From Erwinia sp. OLFS4 (GTDB taxonomy: Bacteria; Pseudomonadota; Gammaproteobacteria; Enterobacterales; Enterobacteriaceae), in the NCBI RefSeq assembly GCF_002752165.1, contig NZ_MOMB01000015.1, forward strand, positions 1 to 32,128: DNA of 32,128 nucleotides. The letters run 5' to 3'. The notes below the pieces were generated by a model that was not told the DNA's origin, made no database searches, and saw nothing but the letters and a program-made list of their open reading frames with translations. How positions within the stretch are numbered: the first letter of the stretch is position 1; the number at the start of each line of letters is the position of its first letter. Made by a program: the position numbers and the translations under genes. Positions 1 to 7,701 of this stretch are shown in pieces.

Positions 1-237
1 ACTCGTGATATTGCGGACATTTTGGATGATTACAAAAAACAGGGGCACTCCAGAATGGCTCAGGTAGTCAGAACAACGCTAATTGATGTTTTCAAAGAAG
101 CCCAACATGCTGGTGAAGTCCCGCCAGCTCCACCACTTTTGATAGGACAGTGCAAGGACAGCACCAGCAAAAACAGGAAGTTAGCAGTTCCGGCAGGACA
201 CCGACCAGACGGTAACGGGACAAAAAAGGATACGTAA
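1..237 (+). pseudogene. int: Lambda-type tyrosine integrase fragment, cut at the att core
   Basis: The frame is open from the window edge to a stop at 235-237. Its first 40 or so residues (TRDIADILDDYKKQ..., VVRTTLIDVFKEAQ, AGEVP) resemble the end of the core-binding domain of lambda-family integrases (lambda Int has TKEIAAMLNGY... and IRSTLSDAFREA). Resemblance stops at GEVPP, where relatives usually continue GYNPA into the catalytic domain. From about base 119 the frame instead reads through the tmRNA-like core and into low-complexity residues with no integrase features, and it ends after 79 codons. None of the catalytic residues (R, HxxR, Y) is present. The fragment points toward the late genes, the orientation int has relative to attP in lambdoid phages. 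The 5' part is outside the window, so an intact copy elsewhere cannot be excluded. The family assignment is fairly safe; pseudogene status is inferred. Confidence 0.6.
119..135 (+). other. att: Putative attachment-site core equal to the 3' end of tmRNA (ssrA)
   Basis: The 17 bases TCCCGCCAGCTCCACCA are identical, as I recall it, to the 3' end of E. coli ssrA including the CCA. The rest of ssrA (its GCGGGTTCAA T-arm strand) is absent on the left. Several enterobacterial prophages and islands (CP4-57, Fels-2) integrate at ssrA, leaving the 3' end of the gene as the att core. The core is placed exactly where integrase similarity ends and just outside the end of the late region, where attP or attR is expected in a lambdoid genome. 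Calling it an att site is inference from identity and position. Confidence 0.6.
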
Positions 238-263
238 AGGAGCCGCGGGTCCAAAACAATCAA

Positions 264-291
264 ACCAGCCTCGCAAGGGCTGGTTTTTTTT
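264..291 (+). terminator. Intrinsic terminator
   Basis: Inverted repeat CCAGCC (265-270) and GGCTGG (278-283) with a 7-base loop, followed by eight T. It reads on the plus strand downstream of the integrase fragment. On the minus strand the stem is followed by a broken T tract, so it may also stop late transcription. The stretch 136-345 around it holds no gene that I can see. Confidence 0.8.
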
Positions 292-345
292 ATGCCGTAA
301 ATCTGCAATGTGATTTTCGCCTGATCGACACGACCTGCAACTTGA

Positions 346-365
346 TACTGTATATATAAACAGAG
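346..365. promoter_or_regulatory. LexA (SOS) box of the dinI-like gene
   Basis: CTGT (348-351), eight A/T bases, then ACAG (360-363), preceded by TA. This matches the LexA consensus CTGT-N8-ACAG and lies 17 bases before the dinI-like start codon. It predicts repression by host LexA and expression on DNA damage. Confidence 0.85.
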
Positions 366-380
366 TAAGCGGAGGTGAAA

Positions 381-623
381 ATGTACGTCGAACTTATCTA
401 CGACCAGCGGAATGTGAAAGAAATTAAGAACGCCAGGCAAAAAATTGAAGACGAGCTGACACGGCGTGTACATCGCGTGTTTCCTGATGCTGATGTTCGT
501 GTGAAACCGATGCAGGCAAACAGCATCAACTCAGACTTCAACAAAGCGCAGAAAGAGAAAGTTTCCGCAATCGTGCAGGAAATGTTTGACGAGGCCGACG
601 GTTGGCTTGTAAATGAAGAATGA
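381..623 (+). CDS. dinI: DinI-like SOS-inducible protein
   Basis: An 80-aa protein, nearly the length of E. coli DinI (81 aa). The shared pattern is clear: a central ELTRRVHRVFPDADVRV matching DinI's LSRRIQYAFPD, and an acidic C-terminal helix IVQEMFDEADGWLVNEE matching ILQETWESADDWFVSE. DinI binds RecA filaments and modulates LexA/repressor self-cleavage; prophage copies are thought to tune SOS-driven induction. The ATG at 381 was chosen because GGAGG (371-375) precedes it; an in-frame GTG at 375 overlaps that site. The gene stands alone on the plus strand, converging on the tail genes, with its own LexA box. Family call is firm; a role in prophage induction is inferred. Confidence 0.88.
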   Translation: MYVELIYDQRNVKEIKNARQKIEDELTRRVHRVFPDADVRVKPMQANSINSDFNKAQKEKVSAIVQEMFDEADGWLVNEE

Positions 624-652
624 CTGAAGCGCGGCGTGCCGGTCTGATTCTG

Positions 653-2077
653 TCAGCTACTTCGCTCTGGCTCAGAAATTTTCGCGTCGTGGCCATCGAT
701 AGCTTTCATACGAGCCTGCAACTCTGAAAACATAGCAGCATATTTCTCTTCAATTTCAGAAATTGCCAACACTGCATCAGCCAGGATTGCATTTGTGTTC
801 AACCCCCAAATCTGATCGCCACCTTCTGGCATCTCTGAGTCTGCGCCGTCTTTGGGCTTGCTTGCATAAACCGGATCAACTGCAAATGCACTTTGCGCCA
901 TAAACCCACGCTGCGGCTGCTGATAAAAATACTCGTTAATGTCGTCCTGATAATTCAGCCAGTTGTAATCCTGAACAGCTCCGGCCGCCAGCGCCATTAT
1001 TCTTTCGTATGCAGTGCCGACCGGCTTCCCTCTTTTTGTTTTAATTCTTTCGTCTGATGCGCTTATCTGGACAGTGCCAGCATTAGTAATTATTTTCCCG
1101 TCATGCCTGAACGAGTGAGTGCCGTTGCCTGGGCTTAGTTCGAAACTTAAAGCGTTACCAGGGTTGGCTACGAACTGAAGGACGCCAGCGGTTCCAACGC
1201 CAATATCAATCTGGCTCATTCTTATAATGTCCAGGTATGTAATCCCACCGAGGGTGTAGCGGGCGCTGGCAGCGTTAGATAAATAAGCCATATTTGACGT
1301 CATTCGGGGCGAACCAGTCAAATCACCGCCAGATTTTGGTAACGCACCGGTTATGCGAGAGTCGTTACCCTGCGCTGCTGTACCTGCAGTCGTTCCATAT
1401 GTGGCTAAAGCAGCCCACGCATCGGCTTTAGTTGTTGCCCCCGTACCGCCCTGCTTAACAGAAAGTGGCGTTATAAGGCCCTCAAGCAAAGCAGCCCACG
1501 CATCGGCTTTAGTTGTTGCCCCCGTACCGCCCAGGGACACAGGAAGAACACCATTCAGAAAACCCAGATTATTCCTGGATATCAATTTGTCGGCCAGACC
1601 TGCCAGGTTATCATCTTTTTCTAAAACGTCGGTGATGTTTGCTTTTAAATTAATATCATCATTTAGTTTCTTGAAACTGCTAATAGTTATCTCTGTACCG
1701 TCCGGAGCCTCAATTGTAACGTCGCCATCACCCGTCATTATTTTTTGCCAGCCGTCCAGTTGCTGCTGATAATAACCCAGGCGCGCCACAGTGCTCAGCA
1801 CTAGCGTTTCTTTCATTCCTATGATTCCAGTCGGTATTGCATAAACACTGTCTGTAACAGTATCACCAGCCCAGGAATCATTCAGCGTTAGGTGTGTGTC
1901 ACTTTCTACGCTGACAATTTCATACATCTGCACGCTGCCGGCGCCGGGAACCAGCAGTATCTGACCTGCACCAACACCCTGTTTGGGATCATTCCAGCGC
2001 GTATTAGTTCCTGTAACTGTTTTGCTGTCTGCCTGAATTGTGATTGTTCCGGCCCTGTACCAGGTGCTGGCTGCCAT
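653..2077 (-). CDS. Tail fibre protein with C-terminal S74-type chaperone domain
   Basis: A 474-aa protein. The N-terminal ~90 residues (MAASTWYRAGTITI...) resemble the virion-attachment part of lambdoid side-tail fibres. The middle carries a 15-residue motif, GGTGATTKADAWAAL, twice, 27 residues apart, typical of trimeric fibre shafts. From about residue 335, SDERIKTKRG followed by AYERIMAL looks like the start of an intramolecular chaperone of the peptidase S74 type, which drives trimerisation and is often cleaved off. It would act at the tail tip in receptor recognition. It is the last gene of the late operon, 24 bases after its upstream neighbour, with GGAG eight bases before the ATG. The receptor cannot be read from sequence. 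Confidence 0.8.
   Translation of the reverse strand: MAASTWYRAGTITIQADSKTVTGTNTRWNDPKQGVGAGQILLVPGAGSVQMYEIVSVESDTHLTLNDSWAGDTVTDSVYAIPTGIIGMKETLVLSTVARLGYYQQQLDGWQKIMTGDGDVTIEAPDGTEITISSFKKLNDDINLKANITDVLEKDDNLAGLADKLISRNNLGFLNGVLPVSLGGTGATTKADAWAALLEGLITPLSVKQGGTGATTKADAWAALATYGTTAGTAAQGNDSRITGALPKSGGDLTGSPRMTSNMAYLSNAASARYTLGGITYLDIIRMSQIDIGVGTAGVLQFVANPGNALSFELSPGNGTHSFRHDGKIITNAGTVQISASDERIKTKRGKPVGTAYERIMALAAGAVQDYNWLNYQDDINEYFYQQPQRGFMAQSAFAVDPVYASKPKDGADSEMPEGGDQIWGLNTNAILADAVLAISEIEEKYAAMFSELQARMKAIDGHDAKISEPERSS
1407..1532. repeat. Two 45-bp direct repeats in the tail fibre gene
   Basis: Bases 1407-1451 and 1488-1532 are identical over 45 bp, with an 81-bp (27-codon) period, and encode the duplicated GGTGATTKADAWAAL motif. 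Identity at the nucleotide level implies recent duplication or ongoing exchange, and recombination between copies would change shaft length in frame. Confidence 0.9.
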
Positions 2078-2101
2078 AAATATTTCTCCATAAAAGGGGG
2101 A

Positions 2102-3112
2102 TCATAGATAAATTGACGCATCGATGACGGGGAGCGTGACTGATGCGATTGAGCGAATAAGCCCGCTATTCTGAGAGTAAGTAATGCCGGTATTCTGTGC
2201 GCGGGAGCCGCACACGGCATTGCCTGACATGCGTATGCCAGCGTTATAAAGCGCCCTGTAACCATCACTGAGCACGCTGTCTCCGGTATCAGCGCCGACG
2301 CCGCACAGCGGAATCGCTGCACGATTAACACCCGTAGCAGGACTGGAATATGACCACGGCGTACCGTTAAACGTCACATAATTTCCATTCCATATCATTG
2401 GGGCTTTACGGCTTGAGAATGTGCATTGCCCTGACGCATTCCAGATAGCCACTCCCCACGCAGGCGGCACCGGTGGGGTACCGTTGGTAAAAATGATTAC
2501 CTCCATGTAGCAATCAGCCGGATTCGTTTCCCCCCCATCTGAATATGCTTCTATACGCATGTTGTTTCTGTCGAAATAGATAACGCGGTCAGACCGGTCC
2601 CAGTGGGCAAAAACAATGCAGTTATTGCGATCGGGAATATCAGGTATTGACCATGAACCATTAATGTTTACAGTTCCACGCCAGACGCACTGACTGACAA
2701 TTGCAGCATCAGTTATTGCTGAAAAGTCCGTGCTGGACTGCATGAAAAGCCCGTATCCTGAAACATTTGATGATCCCATTATCTGAAAGGCGTCAAAACC
2801 GGCCGGTACATGGCCCGGATCGTAATACTGATTAAAATTTCTGACAGTGGACGTGACTGTATTGCCTGATACCCATACGCCATCCAGAGCAAGAACGCGG
2901 GGTACGCCAGCCGCGGGTGTGTAATATGACGTGCACGCGGTACGCGGTATCACAAAAAGCTGGGCGCCGTCAGAAAGCGGCACAGAAAACGTCTGGCGCC
3001 CATTGCCGTCAAGCTGCGGCGCATAATAGCCGCGATACGCAGCGGCTTTTGTATTTGAGCTGATATCAATCGGTTTTCCATTATCATCAGGGGCAATCTG
3101 CAATCCGTACAT
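2102..3112 (-). CDS. Distal tail protein following J (DUF6453-like)
   Basis: A 336-aa protein beginning MYGLQIAPDDNGKPIDI. Proteins of this shape (short N-terminal MYGLQI..., then many aromatic and Ser/Gly-rich beta segments such as SGYGLFMQSS, WGVAIWNASGQ and VTFNGTPWSY) lie directly after the J gene in many lambdoid siphophages, and I associate them with DUF6453. No enzyme motif is visible. The start ATG overlaps the J stop (TAATG), with GGGAG upstream, so it is translationally coupled to J. A role at the tail tip or in attaching the side fibre encoded next is inferred from position. Function remains unassigned. Confidence 0.65.
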   Translation of the reverse strand: MYGLQIAPDDNGKPIDISSNTKAAAYRGYYAPQLDGNGRQTFSVPLSDGAQLFVIPRTACTSYYTPAAGVPRVLALDGVWVSGNTVTSTVRNFNQYYDPGHVPAGFDAFQIMGSSNVSGYGLFMQSSTDFSAITDAAIVSQCVWRGTVNINGSWSIPDIPDRNNCIVFAHWDRSDRVIYFDRNNMRIEAYSDGGETNPADCYMEVIIFTNGTPPVPPAWGVAIWNASGQCTFSSRKAPMIWNGNYVTFNGTPWSYSSPATGVNRAAIPLCGVGADTGDSVLSDGYRALYNAGIRMSGNAVCGSRAQNTGITYSQNSGLIRSIASVTLPVIDASIYL

Positions 3113-6100
3113 TATATTCTCCCGACCATCACACGCCGCAGGCCGGTACCATCAAATACCGCCAGGCCATCACCATTAAGCTGAACACGGCCTGATCCAT
3201 CTGAACCGCCATACTGAAATCCACCCCCGGATTTATCGATACTCCAGCCGACCACGCCGTTCCAGTTATCAGAGCTGATAGAGCCTGATATTTTGGCGTT
3301 AGTAATGGCCGCATTGGCAATTTTCGCGTTTGTTATTGCTGCATCCTGAATTTTGGCGTTAGTAATGCTGGCATTTTGTATAAACGCCTCGCTGATAAAC
3401 ACCTGGCCACCGTCAATAGCAAACGGGGAATACATCGTGCCATTGGCTGTAGCCATGACGACAAACCGGTCAGCCAAAAACCCGATTTGTGATTTAACGT
3501 TTCCGTCTTTCACTTCGACGCCGATCACGACGCCAGCCGAGTAATAATGCCCCTTGTACGTAACGCCAGCGTTTACGCTCCAGGTTGCTGAGCCTGTTCC
3601 GTCGGTAGAAAACTGCGTGGTGGCTTTTGTTTCAATTGCTGCTGTGTTATCACCTACCTGTGCAGAAATGGTCTGTTTAAACTCAGCAAATGCTTTCCTG
3701 TCATCAGCCTGAACCTGGCGCGTCTCGATTATCTGCGCCCGCTGCTCTCCCTGCACAGCCCGACGGCGAATTGCATCAGCATCGTTATCAAGCGCTGCCT
3801 GCCATGCGGCATCCAGATTTGTATCAATGCGGTCGGATAGTCTGTCTCCGGCATCAGAATCGAGGAAATCACCGGTAATATCGCCGAGATAATCATCAGC
3901 GTTAGCGTTGGCAGCACCATGAATCCAGTCTGTATACCCAGACTCGTTTCCGGTTTTATCGACCAGTTGCGCCCGATACCAGAACTCCTGTCCCGCTTTT
4001 AAGCCAAGCTGTGAATATGAAGCCTGCGGATAAGGAACGTCTGACAGCAGAAGCGGGTTGGTCTGGTCAGCGTTCGGTGTGTACTGAATTTCAGTTTTCA
4101 GGGTGTCTGCCGTGTTTTCCGGAAAACCCCATGTAAGCGTTATACCCCAGTTTATAGGGGTAGTCGCAAACCCAACCGGTTTAGGAGGATTGCCAACTTT
4201 CCCCGTTAAAGTTTTCTCTTCCGAAAAGGCCCATCCGGAAGATATTTCAGCGGCATTTATCGCGCGCACCCGAACAAGATAACGGCCAGCATAGATGCTC
4301 GGAACCTCAAAAGATGTTGTTGAACTCCGAGGGATATTTACCCAGTTTCCATCGTTGCGCTGCCACTGCGCTTCATAGGAAATCGCGTTTTCAGCCGCAT
4401 CCCACTGTACACGCATGGTTTCCAGGCTTATGCCCTGATTAACAACAGAGTAAGAGTCGATAACAATATTTTTCGGCGCAGACTGGTTGCCTGGTGGTAT
4501 GACACTTATCGGACGCTGGTCTATTACCGCGCCAGTATCGATACGTGCATATTTATCAGGGTCATGCGCTGCTGCAGTTATCGTAAAAGTGTTATCGTTG
4601 TTATCCGCGACACTAACTACGCGATACTGCTGCGCAAAAAGCTGATCTGACTCAGTAACCCATACGCTTTCTGCCTGAGGTACTTCTTTGTAGGCGGCTG
4701 TGACAGTAACAACATTGCCGCTTACGCTTTGAATAGTTCTGCTCTGTGAAGCGCCGGAAGGAAGGTTAAGTATTAACCGGTCACCATTTTTAGCATCAGG
4801 CTCCCTGTCCAGAGTTATGGCTCTGCCATTCACTGAACTTATGCGGCCGCCAGTAATTTTACCCGACAGGTCTTCATCAGCTACGCCGATGATGTATCCC
4901 GGTTGGGGTATCATTCCATCGAGGCCGACACCGAATGTCACAATCCGATCTTTGTTGTTAGTCAGTATTCCCCAGCGCCCCTTGCGGTTTGCTTCAGACT
5001 GGCGGGTACAACCAATTGCAGTGATCTCCAGTTGGTTAAAACCAAAGCGCGACACAAGATCCTGCTCGAACACAGGCTCCATAGCGTCAGCATAGGAATT
5101 ATCAGGATCTGACCATGAAACCAGCGAGGTAGTGTATCGGGATTTGGTAGTGCTGCTGGAGTAAGTAAAAAGACCATCTATGACATTGGCTTTTGTGTAG
5201 TTGTAATCGATATCTCGCGGCATATCAGCCAGGGCTACGATCTGATTACCACCCCAATATGTCATCCCCCGGAAAATGGCTGCAAAATCACGCAGCACTG
5301 TGTAAGCGTCATTCCTGCTTTGGACGTACACATTGCAGATGTAACGCGGCTCCGTTCCGTCTCCGCCGCGACCATCCGGTACTATCTGATCACAATACTG
5401 CGCCACCTCATAAAGCGTCCACTTATCAATATTGGCTGAGGTAAGCCGGTTACCCAGGCCGAAGCGATCTGATATAACAAGGTCATAAAAAACCCATGCC
5501 GGGTTGTCAGTCCATGCCCATTTAAATGCCCCTGACCAGGTGCCAGCGTAGTTTCTGCTGTCAGGATCGTAGTTATCAGGCACCCGGATAACGCGTCCGC
5601 GCGGCTCACAGGATATCTGGGGAATTGAACCGTTAAACTGGCTGGAGTCGAATTCTATATACAGCAAAGCTGTATTTGGGTAGCGCAGCTTTGCATCGAT
5701 AACCTCTGTGTAGCTCTGCAAAGTCATCGCGTCGCCAACTTTAGCGCTGTTAGCGTCAGCAGTGATTTTACGCAGGCGAACTGTCCAGGTATTGCCAGCC
5801 TGCGGCAAATCGATACGGTGGCTCCGCTCGTAACCAGATGTTGTTTTACCGGTCACAGCTGTGTCAATAACAGTCTGGAATGAACCGCCATCTGTCTGCA
5901 GATCAATAGCGTAACGCACTGAATTACCAACCAGGTCGCCGTCGTCCTGCTGGCGATAGAGTGACGGCCATTTCAGGCGTAAACGAATAGCTGATAGTTG
6001 CGTATTGGTAAATGTATGCGTCCACGCGACAGAGCTTTTAATCTCTATTCCGGCACTGATTTCATTCTCCGTGCCAGGCATGCCCTGAATATAATTTTGG

Positions 6101-6345
6101 GCCTGCGTGCCTGGTCTGAACTCCCACCAGACGCCGCTGAAATTTGCGCCGCCGTTATTATTTATCAGCGGAGTCCCATCCAGAAAAATACGGGTGCCAT
6201 CAAGAGCGCCGCCAAACTCCCCTTCCCCCAAAGCAAGCATTAGTTTTGCTTTTGCAATCGACTGGAGGTCATCTGGCTGCTCTACAGGCGTTCTGGCCTG
6301 AGAGCTGCCACCTTTACGGCCTTTGATTGAAGTTTCTGTTGCCAT
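3112..6345 (-). CDS. J: Tail tip attachment protein J (host specificity protein)
   Basis: A 1077-aa protein, close to lambda gpJ (about 1130 aa). The N-terminus (IKGRKGGSSQARTPVE) and early LALGEGEFGGAL region match the J family. The middle is the tail-hub portion (WAWTDNPAWVFYDLVI, CDQIVPDGRGG, IFRGMTYWGGNQIV). Residues ~620-805 look like two fibronectin type III modules (YEAQWQRNDGNW, YLVRVRAIN; TLTWGFPENT, YRAQLVDKTGNESG). Near residues 990-1020 there is a repeated ITNAKI motif, and the C-terminal segment probably contacts the receptor. J forms the central tail fibre and fixes the host receptor. The ATG at 6345 was chosen because longer in-frame starts would translate the hairpin at 6356-6383; the Shine-Dalgarno here is weak. 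In lambda J follows I directly; here two small genes intervene. Confidence 0.93.
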   Translation of the reverse strand: MATETSIKGRKGGSSQARTPVEQPDDLQSIAKAKLMLALGEGEFGGALDGTRIFLDGTPLINNNGGANFSGVWWEFRPGTQAQNYIQGMPGTENEISAGIEIKSSVAWTHTFTNTQLSAIRLRLKWPSLYRQQDDGDLVGNSVRYAIDLQTDGGSFQTVIDTAVTGKTTSGYERSHRIDLPQAGNTWTVRLRKITADANSAKVGDAMTLQSYTEVIDAKLRYPNTALLYIEFDSSQFNGSIPQISCEPRGRVIRVPDNYDPDSRNYAGTWSGAFKWAWTDNPAWVFYDLVISDRFGLGNRLTSANIDKWTLYEVAQYCDQIVPDGRGGDGTEPRYICNVYVQSRNDAYTVLRDFAAIFRGMTYWGGNQIVALADMPRDIDYNYTKANVIDGLFTYSSSTTKSRYTTSLVSWSDPDNSYADAMEPVFEQDLVSRFGFNQLEITAIGCTRQSEANRKGRWGILTNNKDRIVTFGVGLDGMIPQPGYIIGVADEDLSGKITGGRISSVNGRAITLDREPDAKNGDRLILNLPSGASQSRTIQSVSGNVVTVTAAYKEVPQAESVWVTESDQLFAQQYRVVSVADNNDNTFTITAAAHDPDKYARIDTGAVIDQRPISVIPPGNQSAPKNIVIDSYSVVNQGISLETMRVQWDAAENAISYEAQWQRNDGNWVNIPRSSTTSFEVPSIYAGRYLVRVRAINAAEISSGWAFSEEKTLTGKVGNPPKPVGFATTPINWGITLTWGFPENTADTLKTEIQYTPNADQTNPLLLSDVPYPQASYSQLGLKAGQEFWYRAQLVDKTGNESGYTDWIHGAANANADDYLGDITGDFLDSDAGDRLSDRIDTNLDAAWQAALDNDADAIRRRAVQGEQRAQIIETRQVQADDRKAFAEFKQTISAQVGDNTAAIETKATTQFSTDGTGSATWSVNAGVTYKGHYYSAGVVIGVEVKDGNVKSQIGFLADRFVVMATANGTMYSPFAIDGGQVFISEAFIQNASITNAKIQDAAITNAKIANAAITNAKISGSISSDNWNGVVGWSIDKSGGGFQYGGSDGSGRVQLNGDGLAVFDGTGLRRVMVGRI

Positions 6346-6355
6346 ATTGCGCCCA

Positions 6356-6383
6356 TAAAAAAAAGGCCGCACGATGGCGGCCA
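6356..6383 (-). terminator. Terminator-like hairpin upstream of J
   Basis: GGCCGC (6365-6370) pairs with GCGGCC (6377-6382). On the minus strand the stem is followed by eight T (6364-6357), which end 12 bases before the J start. A transcript reaching J must read through it. Confidence 0.7.
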
Positions 6384-6522
6384 CAGATTGATAACTGATC
6401 GGATATCAGGATGTTTATGGTTTACTGATAAGCGTATGTTGAGTATTCAGCCCTTCTGCGTTTGGGGCGCTGACGCACACATCAATGAGGGATGGCTGAT
6501 TACCTCTGATTAAGCAAATTTT

Positions 6523-6741
6523 ATGCAAAGAATAGGACCCGGCCTTCCGCCAGAACTTCAGCCTGTTGACGATAAGGCGCAAGGAGGTATAGATGCAGTC
6601 ACAGCAATAATCGCTTTTCTTATTGCTGAATCAGATAACCCTGAAGAAAAAAAGAAAAAGTTGAACGTCTTTCTGTCAAAATATGGTTCTTCACGAAGTT
6701 TTTATCATTTATGGAATCGTCTGGCTAACTTACTCAAGTGA
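6523..6741 (+). CDS. Small hypothetical protein on the plus strand (moron candidate)
   Basis: A 72-aa frame not recognised as any family: MQRIGPGLPPEL, a hydrophobic stretch DAVTAIIAFLIAE, a lysine run EEKKKKLN, and a C-terminal FYHLWNRLANLLK. It opposes the late operon in the J-I gap and is followed within 9 bases by a strong terminator, the usual shape of an independently expressed moron. Against it, no Shine-Dalgarno precedes the ATG. Bases 6433-6461 contain TTTACT-N17-TATTCA, a possible weak promoter. The nearest good Shine-Dalgarno (AAGGAGG, 6580-6586) leads to an out-of-frame five-codon ORF. No function is proposed. Confidence 0.45.
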   Translation: MQRIGPGLPPELQPVDDKAQGGIDAVTAIIAFLIAESDNPEEKKKKLNVFLSKYGSSRSFYHLWNRLANLLK

Positions 6742-6749
6742 TAAATTAA

Positions 6750-6772
6750 GGCGCATTTACTGCGCCTTTTTT
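6750..6772 (+). terminator. Terminator between two convergent small genes
   Basis: GGCGCA (6750-6755), TTTAC loop, TGCGCC (6761-6766), then six T, reading on the plus strand after the 72-aa frame. The same hairpin covers the last codons and stop of the minus-strand gene; its minus-strand tail is TTAATTT, so it may work weakly in both directions. Confidence 0.8.
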
Positions 6773-7020
6773 AATTCATCAATAATTGAATATGCATAGT
6801 CGCTAGCCCTCTTCTCATACTTAGAAAAAGAAGTGTTATCATCATAATCCTCAATATATTCAATTCTTATAAAAACCCCATCCCTGACTTCTATATCTAC
6901 ATTGCTTCCAATTTGATGAATTTTTTCACCCATGAAAATTGATGTTTCTGCGCCAATGCCAGGAACAGAATTCACATATCGAAAGCCAAAATCACTTGGT
7001 AGCCCAACCTTAAATTTCAT
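6757..7020 (-). CDS. Small hypothetical protein between I and J
   Basis: An 87-aa protein of unrecognised family, rich in acidic and aromatic residues (VRDGVFIRIEYIEDYDD, SKYEKRASDYAYSIIDELKKAQ), without signal peptide or membrane segment. The DNA is visibly more AT-rich than the tail genes on either side, suggesting a late addition. It starts 20 bases after the I stop, with only a weak AAGGCGG upstream, and its 3' end lies in a terminator hairpin. Co-transcription with the tail operon is likely. Position between I and J suggests either a moron or a tail-assembly accessory; nothing in the sequence decides. Confidence 0.6.
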   Translation of the reverse strand: MKFKVGLPSDFGFRYVNSVPGIGAETSIFMGEKIHQIGSNVDIEVRDGVFIRIEYIEDYDDNTSFSKYEKRASDYAYSIIDELKKAQ

Positions 7021-7040
7021 ACCACAGACCGCCTTTCGGC

Positions 7041-7619
7041 TTACTGTTTATCTTCGACATAAATCCCAGCAGATATAATCGCCCCGCCGATACGACGCTT
7101 GCCGTAAAGGAGTGGCACCGGATAACCCTGTGATGCTGTGTTAGTTACTCCACCAAATGCATATGAAGCCTGATTGTCTGCATCCTGCTTGCTGGCTAAT
7201 CCTGTAGGCTGAGGGGATAGCATTTGAATGACGCCGCCTGCGGCCAGGGCCACGCCTGGACCAATTAGCACTCCGCCGCCATAGGCATATGTTAGCGCCC
7301 CAACCGCCACTAATGCGGCACCTAATATTGTCTGAAATAACCCAGATCTTTTGCTGCCCATTACAACCGGTACAATACGAATAACATCACCTGTTACTGG
7401 AAAACCTAAGTCATCCTCCCCTATATTTTTCTTTCCTTTGAATACAGCGTAGGTCAATCCCCGTTGCTTACTCGTAATCATAAACTTCTCAAAACCCTTG
7501 ATTGTCACAGCCAGCGCCCTTGTTGCTTCATGTACAGTGCTGATAAGTCGATGATGCGTTTTACCAAACGTCTTACCCAGCACGCCACCTAGCTCTATTT
7601 GTGTCATTATTTCTTGCAT
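7041..7619 (-). CDS. I: Tail assembly protein I
   Basis: A 192-aa protein matching lambda gpI: N-terminal HEATRALAVTIKGFEKFM (lambda: AEAIRALATQLPAFRQKL), central VIRIVPVVMGSKRSGLFQTILGAA (lambda: VIHIVPRVAGAKSGGVFQIVLGAA), a glycine/alanine-rich hydrophobic segment (GVLIGPGVALAAGGVIQML), and GYPVPLLYGKRRIGG near the end. gpI is needed to assemble the tail tip with J, K and L. The ATG at 7619 was chosen for GGAG five bases upstream; a longer in-frame start at 7634 lies in the T tract of the preceding hairpin. In lambda it overlaps K, but here 4.3 kb of accessory genes separates K from I. Confidence 0.88.
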   Translation of the reverse strand: MQEIMTQIELGGVLGKTFGKTHHRLISTVHEATRALAVTIKGFEKFMITSKQRGLTYAVFKGKKNIGEDDLGFPVTGDVIRIVPVVMGSKRSGLFQTILGAALVAVGALTYAYGGGVLIGPGVALAAGGVIQMLSPQPTGLASKQDADNQASYAFGGVTNTASQGYPVPLLYGKRRIGGAIISAGIYVEDKQ

Positions 7620-7634
7620 ATATTCTCCGGACAT

Positions 7635-7656
7635 AAAAAACCCCGCTGAGGCGAGG
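7635..7656 (-). terminator. Terminator-like hairpin before I
   Basis: CCTCGC, CTCA loop, GCGGGG (one G-U pair) on the minus strand at 7656-7641, then six T. It lies 45 bases after the lipoprotein stop and runs directly into the CCGGAG ribosome-binding site of I. Confidence 0.65.
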
Positions 7657-7701
7657 TTGTTAAATTAATTGAATTTATTTACGGAAAAGAATTTTACACA
7701 A

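Noticed and set aside
242-258. GCGGGTCCAA resembling a tRNA/tmRNA T-arm
   Set aside because: No acceptor stem, other arms or CCA end can be formed around it, so it is taken as chance similarity.
1353-1769. 138-codon plus-strand frame opposite the tail fibre gene
   Set aside because: Composition is that of the antisense of the repeated fibre motif, there is no ribosome-binding site, and the minus-strand protein is clearly real.
6346-6384. Longer J start at 6384
   Set aside because: It would translate through the hairpin and T tract (13 extra residues), while the N-terminus beginning at 6345 agrees with the J family.
6580-6610. Perfect AAGGAGG followed by ATG at 6593
   Set aside because: The frame from this ATG stops after five codons and is not the frame of the 72-aa ORF; a leader peptide is possible but nothing supports it.
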